Positions 1 to 5,031 of a stretch of DNA of 5,031 nt are shown piece after piece. How positions within the stretch are numbered: position 1 is the stretch's first letter; every line of letters begins with the position of its first letter. Below the pieces are notes generated by a model. The model was given only the letters and a program-made list of their open reading frames with translations, did not search any database and was not told the origin of the DNA. The position numbers and the translations under genes were made by a program. This DNA is from JAZGHN01 sp964496725 (GTDB lineage: Bacteria > Chloroflexota > Dehalococcoidia > Dehalococcoidales > E44-bin46), in contig CAZCAS010000084.1 in the NCBI GenBank assembly GCA_964496725.1, positions 1 to 5,031 of the forward strand, given 5' to 3'.

Positions 1-88
1 AGACAGGGGCATGTACTGGACACAGCGTGTTGCGGAATAAAAGCTGAGTCCAAATCCACTATAGCCTGGTGGAATAGAAAAAAATAAG
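1..88. other. Upstream flank, no gene recognised
   Basis: No recognisable gene is visible here. One plus-strand frame is open from the left edge and stops at 38-40, ending MYWTQRVAE; another stays open until 85-87. Either could be the tail of an upstream gene, but both are too short to identify. Given the permease genes that follow, a binding-protein or ATPase gene of the same importer could end here; that is pure inference from usual liv gene order. An A-rich run (78-84) precedes the palindrome at 89-120. Confidence 0.2.
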
Positions 89-120
89 CCCGTAGGGCGG
101 CGGAGATGCCGCCCTACGGG
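89..120. repeat. Perfect 13-bp intergenic palindrome
   Basis: The arm CCCGTAGGGCGGC (89-101) is matched exactly by its reverse complement at 108-120 across a 6-base loop, GGAGAT. The stem is very GC-rich. Read on the minus strand, it is followed by a T-rich run (CTTATTTTTTTC, the complement of 77-88), the form of an intrinsic terminator. On the plus strand no T-run follows directly. No minus-strand gene lies to its right to be terminated, since livH runs the other way. It may therefore be a dispersed REP-like palindrome or a stem in the livH leader. Only one copy is present in this window, so repeat-family membership is inferred from its style. Confidence 0.7.
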
Positions 121-160
121 TGACAGGTTGAGGAACTTTTTGCTAGACTAGAGGTTAATT

Positions 161-1030
161 GTGGACCTAGCACTATTTATACAAACTTGCGCCAATTCTG
201 CCGTAGCATCCGGCATATATGCCCTGGTAGCCGTGGGGTTAGCAATGGTTTTCGGCGTGATGCACATGGCAAATCTAGCCCACGGTGAATTCTACATGGT
301 GGCTGCCTATGCTGTGTGGGTTCTCTATGCCAAACATGATTGGCCATTCTTCGCTGCGGTGGCGGCAGGTATGGGCATTGTCGGGTTAATAGGTATAATT
401 GTTGAGCGAGGTCTATTCAGACCCATGCGGGGGCAGGTGGTGAGTGGTTTTATTGCCACCGCCGGCTTAATGTTTATGCTCCAGGTTAGTGTGGGGCGCA
501 TCTGGGGTCTAGGCCTGGACAAGCCAGTACCCCCAGCCTTCACCGGATCCTTTGTCTTCGCCAACGCAGAGATTGGCTGGCAACGAGTGATAGTAATAAT
601 CGCTGCCGTTGTCATGCTGGTTCTGCTCTGGCTCTTCCTCCACCGGCTTAAGCTGGGCCGAGCGCTACGCGCCGTTGCTCAAGACGCCGAGGCAGCTGCC
701 TTGCAGGGGATAAGCGTAAATAAGATGAGCGCTCTAGCTATGTTTATTGGCTCTCTCTTCGCCGGAGCAGCAGGGGCGCTAATGGCACCTGTCTATCCAG
801 TAAATCCCTATATGGGACATGTTGTTATCCTGATAGCTTTCATAGTAGTAATCGTTGGGGGATTGGGAAGCATTGAGGGGACCATCTTAGCTGCTATAAT
901 CTTTGGTTTTCTATACACCTTCGTCACCACTGTAGCCGACGGAGTTGTCGCTTCCATAATAGGCGTGGTGACTATGCTTACTATCTTAGCACTTAGACCA
1001 CAGGGGTTAATGGGTCGTGTCAAGGTATAA
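161..1030 (+). CDS. LivH-type ABC importer permease
   Basis: Inner-membrane permease of a branched-chain amino acid type (HAAT family) ABC importer. It would pair with a LivM subunit to form the channel driven by LivG/LivF-type ATPases. The 289 residues match the usual LivH length. Hydrophobic segments cover most of the protein. The family's N-terminal signature is visible as GIYALVAVGLAMVFGV followed by MANLAHGEF (about 18-44). The cytoplasmic ATPase-contact loop lies around 166-184 (GRALRAVAQDAEAAALQGI, EAA...G). A Gly-rich segment VGGLGSIEG (232-240) and the typical ending LRPQGLMGR follow. The GTG start is chosen because GAGGT (151-155) sits 5 bases upstream and the resulting N-terminus MDLALFIQ fits LivH. 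The last 14 bases overlap livM, so the two are surely co-transcribed. Substrate is uncertain: amino acids are usual, but amide or urea carriers share this fold. Confidence 0.93.
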   Translation: MDLALFIQTCANSAVASGIYALVAVGLAMVFGVMHMANLAHGEFYMVAAYAVWVLYAKHDWPFFAAVAAGMGIVGLIGIIVERGLFRPMRGQVVSGFIATAGLMFMLQVSVGRIWGLGLDKPVPPAFTGSFVFANAEIGWQRVIVIIAAVVMLVLLWLFLHRLKLGRALRAVAQDAEAAALQGISVNKMSALAMFIGSLFAGAAGALMAPVYPVNPYMGHVVILIAFIVVIVGGLGSIEGTILAAIIFGFLYTFVTTVADGVVASIIGVVTMLTILALRPQGLMGRVKV

Positions 1031-2000
1031 ATTTCAAAGAATAGCGGGCCTGGTGGCTATAATCTGCGCACTGTGCATAATGCCCTTCTTTATGCGGGAA
1101 TACCATATACAGCTCGCCATCAGACTCTTCATCAACATGATCCTCACCGTAAGCTTCTACCTCATATGTACTACGGGGGAGTGGTCCCTCGCCCATGTGG
1201 TCATGATGGGTGTTGGCTCCTATTCCAGCGCCCTGCTGACAACGAAATTGGGTATACCTGTTTTTGCCGCTATCCCATTGGCAGGCTTGTTTGCCGCAGG
1301 GGTTGGATGGTTAATCCATATTCCGTTGGTGAGAATGACAGGGTTTGGCTTCTTCATAGGCTCTTATGCTGCTGGAGAAGCTATTAGATTAACCTGGGTC
1401 AAAGCGATTGTTCCCTTTGGGGGTGTCCGTGGTTTGATAAACATACCCACCCCCCAATTTCCGGCAATTGCTGGTCTATCATCAATAGACTTTGGGCAAG
1501 CTATCCCCTACTACTTTCTGGCACTGGGAACGATGCTGCCATGCCTATATCTTATGTATAGGATAGACACTTCGCGGATAGGGTCGGCTTTTAGAGCCAT
1601 CCATTCCGACCCCAATGTGGCGGAATCCATAGGAATAAGGGTCCCCAAATACCGGACTCTTGCCTTCGTTATCGCCTGCTTTTTTGCTGGCATAGCCGGC
1701 GCTCTTCTGGCTCATAATCTCGGGGCTATAGACCCCAACAACTTCTCATTAACGGAGATGGTATATCTGCTTATCTGGGCAACCGTGGGAGGCACCGGCA
1801 ATTTCTGGAGTCCCATAATTGGGGTCAGCACCATGACAGCAGTTTTTGAGGGGGCACGCCCACTGGTGGAATGGAGACCCTTCCTTTTCGGCGCTATCCT
1901 GATAGTATTCCTGCTCTTCATGCCCACCGGCCTCGGAGGTATACCAGCAAAGGCGAAACCCGCCTTCCAAAGATTGCGCAGACGGCTAAAAGGAGAATGA
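1017..2000 (+). CDS. LivM-type ABC importer permease
   Basis: Second membrane subunit of the same importer; LivH and LivM form the heterodimeric pore. Its 327 residues are normal for LivM. About ten hydrophobic stretches are visible. Family marks are the GEWSLAHVVMMGVGSYS segment (54-70, equivalent to the usual G-SLGH---GIGAY), the RMTGFGFFIGSYAAGEAIRL stretch (106-125), and the ATPase-contact loop around 189-207 (GSAFRAIHSDPNVAESIGI). The ending is FMPTGLGG followed by a basic tail (KAKPAFQRLRRRLK). The GTG start overlaps the livH end by 14 bases; AGGGG (1002-1006) lies 10 bases upstream, a long spacing, and translational coupling is likely. No ATPase or binding-protein gene follows, so those parts must lie upstream of the window or elsewhere. 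Confidence 0.92.
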   Translation: MSRYKFQRIAGLVAIICALCIMPFFMREYHIQLAIRLFINMILTVSFYLICTTGEWSLAHVVMMGVGSYSSALLTTKLGIPVFAAIPLAGLFAAGVGWLIHIPLVRMTGFGFFIGSYAAGEAIRLTWVKAIVPFGGVRGLINIPTPQFPAIAGLSSIDFGQAIPYYFLALGTMLPCLYLMYRIDTSRIGSAFRAIHSDPNVAESIGIRVPKYRTLAFVIACFFAGIAGALLAHNLGAIDPNNFSLTEMVYLLIWATVGGTGNFWSPIIGVSTMTAVFEGARPLVEWRPFLFGAILIVFLLFMPTGLGGIPAKAKPAFQRLRRRLKGE

Positions 2001-2008
2001 AACCAGCC

Positions 2009-2028
2009 GCCAGTTTAAACAAGCTGGC
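2009..2028 (+). terminator. Hairpin after livM, weak terminator or mRNA end
   Basis: GCCAGTTT (2009-2016) can pair with AAGCTGGC (2021-2028) across an AAAC loop, giving 8 pairs including one G-U. It begins 9 bases after the livM stop codon, where an operon end is expected. The bases that follow (AGTTAATCATTC) are AT-rich but lack a real T-run, so an intrinsic terminator is doubtful. A 3'-end stabilising stem or Rho-dependent ending is equally possible. Confidence 0.35.
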
Positions 2029-2131
2029 AGTTAATCATTCAGACAGCCTTTCTCTCCATCCGCACTGAAGCTAACTCCTCAGACTGCGACTTATTACCAA
2101 ATTACTGTGCATTAGGCACTGCCCCACCCCT

Positions 2132-2159
2132 TTGGCGATTCCTAAACAATTGTTATACT
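2132..2159 (+). promoter_or_regulatory. Promoter for the htpX-like gene
   Basis: A -35-like TTGGCG (2132-2137, 4 of 6 consensus bases) is separated by 16 bases from TATACT (2154-2159, 5 of 6). The -10 is preceded by TGT, an extended -10 motif. Transcription would start near 2166, leaving a leader of about 30 bases. The leader holds the ribosome binding site GGGGGAA (2187-2193). Its position between the livM hairpin and htpX supports independent transcription of the protease. No heat-shock operator such as a CIRCE repeat was seen. Confidence 0.55.
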
Positions 2160-2197
2160 ATAAATATAAGGACTGCTGTTTTTAATGGGGGAACTTT

Positions 2198-3163
2198 ATG
2201 GGACTTAAAGGTAGAATGTTTCTATTAATCGCCCTCCTCTTCGCCATTCTTTACGGTGTGGTCACCGCCATAGGTACCTGGGCAGGAGCTGGAAGCGCGG
2301 TATTCTATATCATCCTGGCCTTCGTCTTCCTTGGCATCCAGTATCTTATCGGCCCTGCCATAGTCGCCCGGATGATGAGGGTGAAATGGGTTTCGGAAAA
2401 AGAGGCGCCAGAGCTACACCGAATGGTGGCTGAACTAGCTAAGGAAGCACATGTTCCTAAGCCCAGGGTTGGTATTTCACAATTATCCATGCCCAACGCC
2501 TTTGCCTTCGGCCGGACACAGAAGGGCGGGCAAGTCTGCGTTACTCAAGGTATCTTGAAGCTATTGGACAGGGACGAACTTAGGGCTGTCCTCGGACACG
2601 AGATATCTCATCTAAAGAACCGTGACATGGTAACCATCACCCTGCTTTCTGGCGTACCGCTGGTGATGTACTGGATTGCCTGGAGCTTCATGCTGGGAGG
2701 CGCCTTCGGCGGCCGCCGACAGGGAAGTGGCTATGCTGTCATAATCGGGGTTGCTGCCTTCGCTCTCTACTTCATCACCAACCTCTTGGTTCTTTACGGC
2801 TCCAGGCTGCGTGAGTACTCCGCTGATTCAGGCAGTGTTAAGCTGGGGAGTATGCCCCATCATCTTGCCTCGGCACTTTATAAGCTGGTCTATGGAAACG
2901 CTCGCTTGAGGGGAAGTGAGGAACTAAAGCGAGTTGAAGCGGTCAAAGCCTTCTTTCTCAATGACCCTTCCCGAGCATGGAATGAGATTAGAGAGCTATC
3001 CGAGATTGACCGGGATATGAGCGGTACCATCGACTACGATGAACTTATGGAAATACGGCAAAAGACGCTGCGGTTGACCAGAACTGCTAAGATGATGGAG
3101 CTCTTTAGCAGTCATCCCAACACCCTTAAAAGAATAAAACACCTGTCTACCCTTGCTGTCTAG
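2198..3163 (+). CDS. HtpX-like M48 membrane zinc metalloprotease
   Basis: Membrane-bound zinc endopeptidase of the M48B (HtpX) family, which degrades damaged or misfolded membrane proteins. Two membrane spans lie at about 8-30 and 34-56. The domain starts with the usual APELHRMVAELA (70-81) and SMPNAFAFG (97-105). HEISH (134-138) gives the two zinc histidines and catalytic Glu135; E206 in REYSAD is the third zinc ligand. Two more hydrophobic stretches (about 145-168, 178-201) sit between them, as in HtpX. The C-terminus has the expected FSSHPNTLKRIKHL. At 321 residues it is longer than the roughly 290 usual for HtpX. The extra length falls around 262-296 and contains a perfect EF-hand loop. 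The ATG start has GGGGGAA 4 bases upstream. It has its own promoter. No catalytic residue is missing. Confidence 0.93.
   Translation: MGLKGRMFLLIALLFAILYGVVTAIGTWAGAGSAVFYIILAFVFLGIQYLIGPAIVARMMRVKWVSEKEAPELHRMVAELAKEAHVPKPRVGISQLSMPNAFAFGRTQKGGQVCVTQGILKLLDRDELRAVLGHEISHLKNRDMVTITLLSGVPLVMYWIAWSFMLGGAFGGRRQGSGYAVIIGVAAFALYFITNLLVLYGSRLREYSADSGSVKLGSMPHHLASALYKLVYGNARLRGSEELKRVEAVKAFFLNDPSRAWNEIRELSEIDRDMSGTIDYDELMEIRQKTLRLTRTAKMMELFSSHPNTLKRIKHLSTLAV
3008..3043 (+). other. EF-hand-like loop inside the protease
   Basis: Residues 271-282 of the HtpX-like protein read DRDMSGTIDYDE. This fits the canonical 12-residue EF-hand calcium loop at every key position: D1, D3, S5, G6, I8, E12. Helix-like segments flank it (NEIRELSEI before, LMEIRQKTLRL after). 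It lies in the C-terminal part, between the AFFLNDPSRAW segment and the FSSHP motif, which would be cytoplasmic in the usual HtpX topology. Calcium binding is inferred from the motif alone. Single EF-hands often need a partner, which could come from dimerisation. Confidence 0.6.
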
Positions 3164-3191
3164 TGACCATCCAGTCGAAATCTGCTAAAAT
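3163..3191 (+). promoter_or_regulatory. Promoter for the phosphoribosyltransferase gene
   Basis: GTGACC (3163-3168, 4 of 6 of TTGACA) is followed after 17 bases by TAAAAT (3186-3191, 5 of 6). The -10 is preceded by TGC, an extended -10. The -35 shares its first base with the htpX TAG stop (3161-3163). Transcription would start near 3198, giving a short leader of about 17 bases. No terminator separates htpX from the next gene, so read-through from htpX is also likely. Confidence 0.45.
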
Positions 3192-3214
3192 AGAGATAGA
3201 GAGCAAGGCTGGCA

Positions 3215-4687
3215 GTGAGGAAAGAGCGAGGCTACTATAGGGCAGTCCGCCGGGTGGTATCACGAATCAGCCCTGATACACCGCTGAAAGAGGCTATGCG
3301 CTCTATTGTCGGCGGCACAGCCAGGGCAATGAAAACTGGTGCCTCACTGGTGCTGCTTGACTCCACCGGAAAGAAGCTTGTCCATACCTACTCATGGGAT
3401 TTGCCCCAGTCCTACATACATAAAGGGTTGCTCGATGCCGATAAGAGCCTGGCCGAAGTAGTCACTGGGCAACCTGTGGCTATCGCCGATATAGCGCATG
3501 ACAACCGTGTGCAGTACCCAGAGCTGGCAACCAAAGCTGGCATCGTCTCTATATTGGGAGTGCCGCTATTAATAGACGATACAGTGGTTGGCAGTCTAAG
3601 GGTCTACGCTAGAGAGTCTACTGAATTCAGCAACCAGGATATCAACTTCGTCTCCACGATGGCTCAACTAGCCATCACAGCTCTGCAGTGGGATGCTGTA
3701 CGCCAGGAAACAAAGCGGACGCTAAAGGCAAGTGAGAAGGTTGCAACCAATGTAGCAGCCCTGCGGCAAGCCCGGATGGCAGAGTTCGCCCATCCCAGTG
3801 AGGAGGAGTTCGCTCATATACTGGATTTCTATAACATAGAGTGGGTTTATGAACCTCGATCCTTTCCTCTAAGATGGGAGGGCGACAGGATGAAGGAGAT
3901 GTTCACTCCCGACTTTTATCTGCCAGCCCTCAACCTATACGTGGAGCTTACCACTCTCAGGCAGAGCCTAGTCACTGAGAAAAACCGTAAGCTACGACGC
4001 CTCAGGGAACTATACCCTGAGATTAAGATAACCCTGCTCTACAAGAGGGATTTCGACCGTCTGCTGGCAAAGTATGGCTATGGTCCGCTGGCTCAAACTA
4101 GAGCTCGCGGCGTTAATCAAGTACTATATTCCAGCGCGGAAATTAATCGACGGGTACGAGAGCTAGCAGAGCAACTATCTAAGGACTATGCAGGCCGTCA
4201 CCCTATCATGGTAGGGGTGCTCAGAGGCGTCTATTGCTTCATGGCTGACCTGCTTCGCCAGATAACCATTCCCCTTGAGGTGAGCTTCATGGCCATCTCC
4301 TATTATGGCGGTGAGGGTGGCGACGTGGTCAAAATCACCAAGGACTTAGACATAAATGTAGCCGGGAGGCACGTGGTTATGGTAGAGGACATCGTCGACA
4401 CTGGCTTGACGCTGAGCTACATCATTAACCACATCAAAGCCAAGGGGGTGGCTAGCATAGCTGTCTGCACTCTACTAGATAAGCGAGCGCGCCGCCTGGT
4501 TGATGTACCCCTTGACTACATTGGCTTTGAGGTACCAGACGAGTTTGTGGTGGGCTATGGGTTAGACTACAGGGAAGAGTACCGAAACCTACCCTTTATC
4601 GGTATCCTTGAGCCAAGTGAGCCAGAGGCAAAAAAAGAGCGTTCAAAAGCTCAAACGCCAAATACTAATAAAAAACGCCCCAGGTGA
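3215..4687 (+). CDS. GAF / PD-(D/E)XK-like / HPRT fusion protein
   Basis: Three-part, 490-residue, soluble protein. Residues about 15-160 look like a GAF ligand-binding domain (ASLVLLD, GQPVAIADI, ILGVPLLIDDTVVGSLRVYA), followed by a helical linker (160-187). Residues about 187-290 resemble a PD-(D/E)XK nuclease fold. Residues about 300-467 are a full hypoxanthine phosphoribosyltransferase, making IMP or GMP from PRPP and hypoxanthine or guanine. In it are the pyrophosphate loop VLRGV (335-339), the flexible loop SYYGG (362-366), the PRPP motif VVMVEDIVDTGLT (387-399), LLDK with K423, and FVVGYGLD with F444 and D451. All catalytic positions look intact, so salvage activity is likely. The tail (470-490) is Lys/Arg-rich and disordered. 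Typical HPRT is about 180 residues. GTG has a modest AAGG (3205-3208) 6 bases upstream; an in-frame stop at 3197-3199 limits extension. Later starts would keep most of the GAF domain. Confidence 0.88.
   Translation: MRKERGYYRAVRRVVSRISPDTPLKEAMRSIVGGTARAMKTGASLVLLDSTGKKLVHTYSWDLPQSYIHKGLLDADKSLAEVVTGQPVAIADIAHDNRVQYPELATKAGIVSILGVPLLIDDTVVGSLRVYARESTEFSNQDINFVSTMAQLAITALQWDAVRQETKRTLKASEKVATNVAALRQARMAEFAHPSEEEFAHILDFYNIEWVYEPRSFPLRWEGDRMKEMFTPDFYLPALNLYVELTTLRQSLVTEKNRKLRRLRELYPEIKITLLYKRDFDRLLAKYGYGPLAQTRARGVNQVLYSSAEINRRVRELAEQLSKDYAGRHPIMVGVLRGVYCFMADLLRQITIPLEVSFMAISYYGGEGGDVVKITKDLDINVAGRHVVMVEDIVDTGLTLSYIINHIKAKGVASIAVCTLLDKRARRLVDVPLDYIGFEVPDEFVVGYGLDYREEYRNLPFIGILEPSEPEAKKERSKAQTPNTNKKRPR
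3773..4084 (+). other. PD-(D/E)XK-like middle domain, altered active site
   Basis: Residues 187-290 of the fusion show the order expected of a restriction-endonuclease-like core. A helix carries acidic residues (SEEEFAHILDFYNIEW, 195-210). A strand follows (WVYEPRSFPL). Then comes TPDFYLP, with P232 and D233, and a strand LYVELTT with E244. A basic helix follows (KNRKLRRLREL, 256-266) and a last strand KITLLYKRDF. In the classical motif the last signature residue is Lys two after the Glu; here that position is Thr246. Either a nearby Lys (K256) substitutes, or the domain binds nucleic acid or nucleotide without cutting. The fold call is by pattern only. Confidence 0.5.
4630..4658 (-). terminator. 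Minus-strand terminator-like hairpin in HPRT tail
   Basis: On the minus strand, GCGUUU (4658-4653) pairs with GAACGC (4644-4639) across an 8-base loop. It is followed by UCUUUUUUU (4638-4630). The T-run equals the Lys codons of the coding strand tail, so it could be accidental. It lies directly beyond the terminator of the candidate small RNA and would act as a second, back-up terminator for the same transcript. Confidence 0.35.
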
Positions 4688-4790
4688 CCTTTGCTTTCTC
4701 GGACTCACTGCTTCCAACACTCCCTTTCAGTTTTACCTTACTCGGACAGTCCTTCAGCAACCCGTCCCAAACGCTTCAGTCACCTGGAGC
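4668..4790 (-). ncRNA. Candidate structured small RNA, about 120 nt
   Basis: This minus-strand segment begins at the expected start point of the promoter at 4797-4825. Its 5' end GCUCCAGGUGAC (4790-4779) pairs over 12 positions, one of them U-G, with GUCACCUGGGGC (4688-4677). The 3' arm is followed by GUUUUUUAUU (4676-4667), which supplies the poly-U of an intrinsic terminator. Inside, GGACGG (4767-4762) can pair with CUGUCC (4749-4744), and GGACU (4752-4748) with AGUCC (4705-4701); these two compete. GUCCGAG occurs twice and CUGAA three times. Its 3' end overlaps the last 20 bases of the HPRT fusion gene in antisense. I do not recognise the family: it lacks the conserved cores of 5S rRNA, SRP RNA and common riboswitches. 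No coding capacity is evident. Function is unknown. Confidence 0.45.
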
Positions 4791-4796
4791 ATCCTA

Positions 4797-4825
4797 AGTA
4801 TGGCACAACCACCACCGGTTGTCAA
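4797..4825 (-). promoter_or_regulatory. Minus-strand promoter for the candidate small RNA
   Basis: On the minus strand TTGACA (4825-4820, 6 of 6) is followed after exactly 17 bases by CATACT (4802-4797, 4 of 6: A, T, A and final T match). TGC precedes the -10, an extended -10 motif. Counting 6-7 bases on places the start at about G4790, the first paired base of the closing stem. It is the best-scoring promoter-like sequence I found in the window. Confidence 0.5.
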
Positions 4826-4887
4826 GGCAATTGTTATCACTTTATGCAGGGGCAGAGATGTTGGGGGTTGAGAAAATAATGACATCA

Positions 4888-4922
4888 CTCAAAAGATCTT
4901 TGCGTTTTGTAACTTTTTTGAG
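4888..4922. repeat. AT-rich inverted repeat, possible weak terminator
   Basis: CTCAAAA (4888-4894) is complementary to TTTTGAG (4916-4922) around a 21-base spacer. Two further weak pairs (G4895-U4915, A4896-U4914) can extend the stem. The left side also contains a perfect 10-bp palindrome AAAGATCTTT (4892-4901). A T-run (4914-4919) lies in the right arm rather than after it, so this is not a classical terminator on the plus strand. It could be an operator for a downstream gene or a weak bidirectional end signal. Confidence 0.3.
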
Positions 4923-5017
4923 CCGTTTCCCTGGACAACCTAGCCTTTCGAGATGGCGGGGAGAGTGAGTATATTTGCACCAGTTGGTCTTCTCAATGGC
5001 ATCAAAGGAAATGTTTC

Positions 5018-5031
5018 ATGCTGAGTAAGTA
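5018..5031 (+). CDS. Possible start of a gene at right edge
   Basis: ATG at 5018 opens M-L-S-K and runs off the window. AAAGGAA (5004-5010) lies 7 bases upstream, a good ribosome binding site. The alternative ATG at 5011 stops after five codons. With only four full codons the product cannot be named, and no clear promoter was seen directly upstream. Confidence 0.25.

Larger units (their letters stand above)
4688..5031. other. Region without a supported complete protein gene
   Basis: This 344-base stretch after the HPRT fusion holds no protein that I can support. Short plus-strand frames running to about 4880 begin inside or just after the fusion gene and encode low-complexity, family-less peptides. 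A minus-strand frame entering from the right edge stops near 4940 and is too short to identify. The left part (4688-4825) is explained by the candidate minus-strand RNA and its promoter. Positions 4826-4887 show nothing clear. An AT-rich inverted repeat lies at 4888-4922, and a possible gene start at 5018. No tRNA-like T-loop was found. Confidence 0.6.

Noticed and set aside
89..120. Palindrome as terminator of a minus-strand gene
   Set aside because: The T-run is on the correct side for minus-strand termination, but livH and livM fill the region to the right on the plus strand and no minus-strand gene is credible there.
120..149. Promoter-like GTGACA, 18 bases, TGC-TAGACT just before livH
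   Set aside because: Matches are fair, but transcription would start near 156, inside or after the ribosome binding site at 151-155, leaving almost no leader for a gene with a clear Shine-Dalgarno. Probably chance, or livH is read from further upstream.
325..615. Minus-strand open frames inside livH, livM and htpX
   Set aside because: They lie opposite strongly family-like genes and their translations show no domain pattern, so they are shadows of the coding strand.
4668..4790. 5S rRNA, SRP (4.5S) RNA or a known riboswitch as identity of the minus-strand RNA
   Set aside because: The length and closing stem recall 5S rRNA, and GGAAGCAG recalls SRP RNA. But the CCGAACUCAGAAGUGAAAC core of 5S and the GGUCCGGAAGGAAGCAGC core of SRP RNA are absent, as are the common riboswitch cores I could recall.
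4819..4846. Plus-strand promoter TTGTCA, 16 bases, TTTATG
   Set aside because: The -10 matches at only 3 of 6 positions and no gene starts within a sensible distance downstream.
4608..4879. Short plus-strand reading frames after the HPRT gene (about 60-90 codons)
   Set aside because: They start within or just past the fusion gene in other frames, lack good ribosome binding sites and encode peptides with no family-like pattern.
4931..4960. tRNA-like TTTCGAGA segment
   Set aside because: No matching acceptor stem, D-arm or anticodon arm could be built on either strand.

Overview
The window reads as bacterial chromosome of medium GC. Four complete protein genes lie on the plus strand, and three of them start with GTG. 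No phage, transposase or CRISPR signal is visible. The style of the HtpX-like protease, the hypoxanthine phosphoribosyltransferase fusion and the short GTAGGGCGG-type intergenic palindrome suggest Chloroflexota (Dehalococcoidia-like). That assignment is an impression and cannot be proved from this window.

Layout. Positions 1-160 are a leader region with a perfect 13-bp stem palindrome (89-120). Positions 161-2000 hold two overlapping permease genes of a branched-chain amino acid type (LivH/LivM) ABC importer; its binding protein and ATPases are not in the window. Positions 2001-2197 hold a hairpin and a good extended -10 promoter for the next gene. Positions 2198-3163 encode an M48 HtpX-like membrane zinc protease carrying an unexpected perfect EF-hand calcium-loop signature. 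A second promoter overlaps the htpX stop codon. Positions 3215-4687 encode a 490-residue fusion: an N-terminal GAF domain, a middle domain resembling a PD-(D/E)XK nuclease fold with an altered active site, and a complete C-terminal hypoxanthine phosphoribosyltransferase.

Positions 4688-5031 carry no convincing complete protein gene. On the minus strand, however, a consensus-like promoter (TTGACA, 17 bp, CATACT with TGC extension) sits 6 bp before a segment of about 120 nt. The ends of that segment pair in a 12-bp stem, and the 3' arm is followed by GUUUUUU. This is a coherent candidate small RNA, convergent with the phosphoribosyltransferase gene and overlapping its last bases. A second minus-strand terminator-like hairpin lies just beyond it, inside the Lys-rich tail of the coding region. 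A possible start of another gene appears at the right edge.

The genes look like ordinary housekeeping neighbours (import, membrane protein quality control, purine salvage) rather than one pathway. The parts most worth a second look are the three-domain phosphoribosyltransferase, the EF-hand in the protease and the candidate small RNA.
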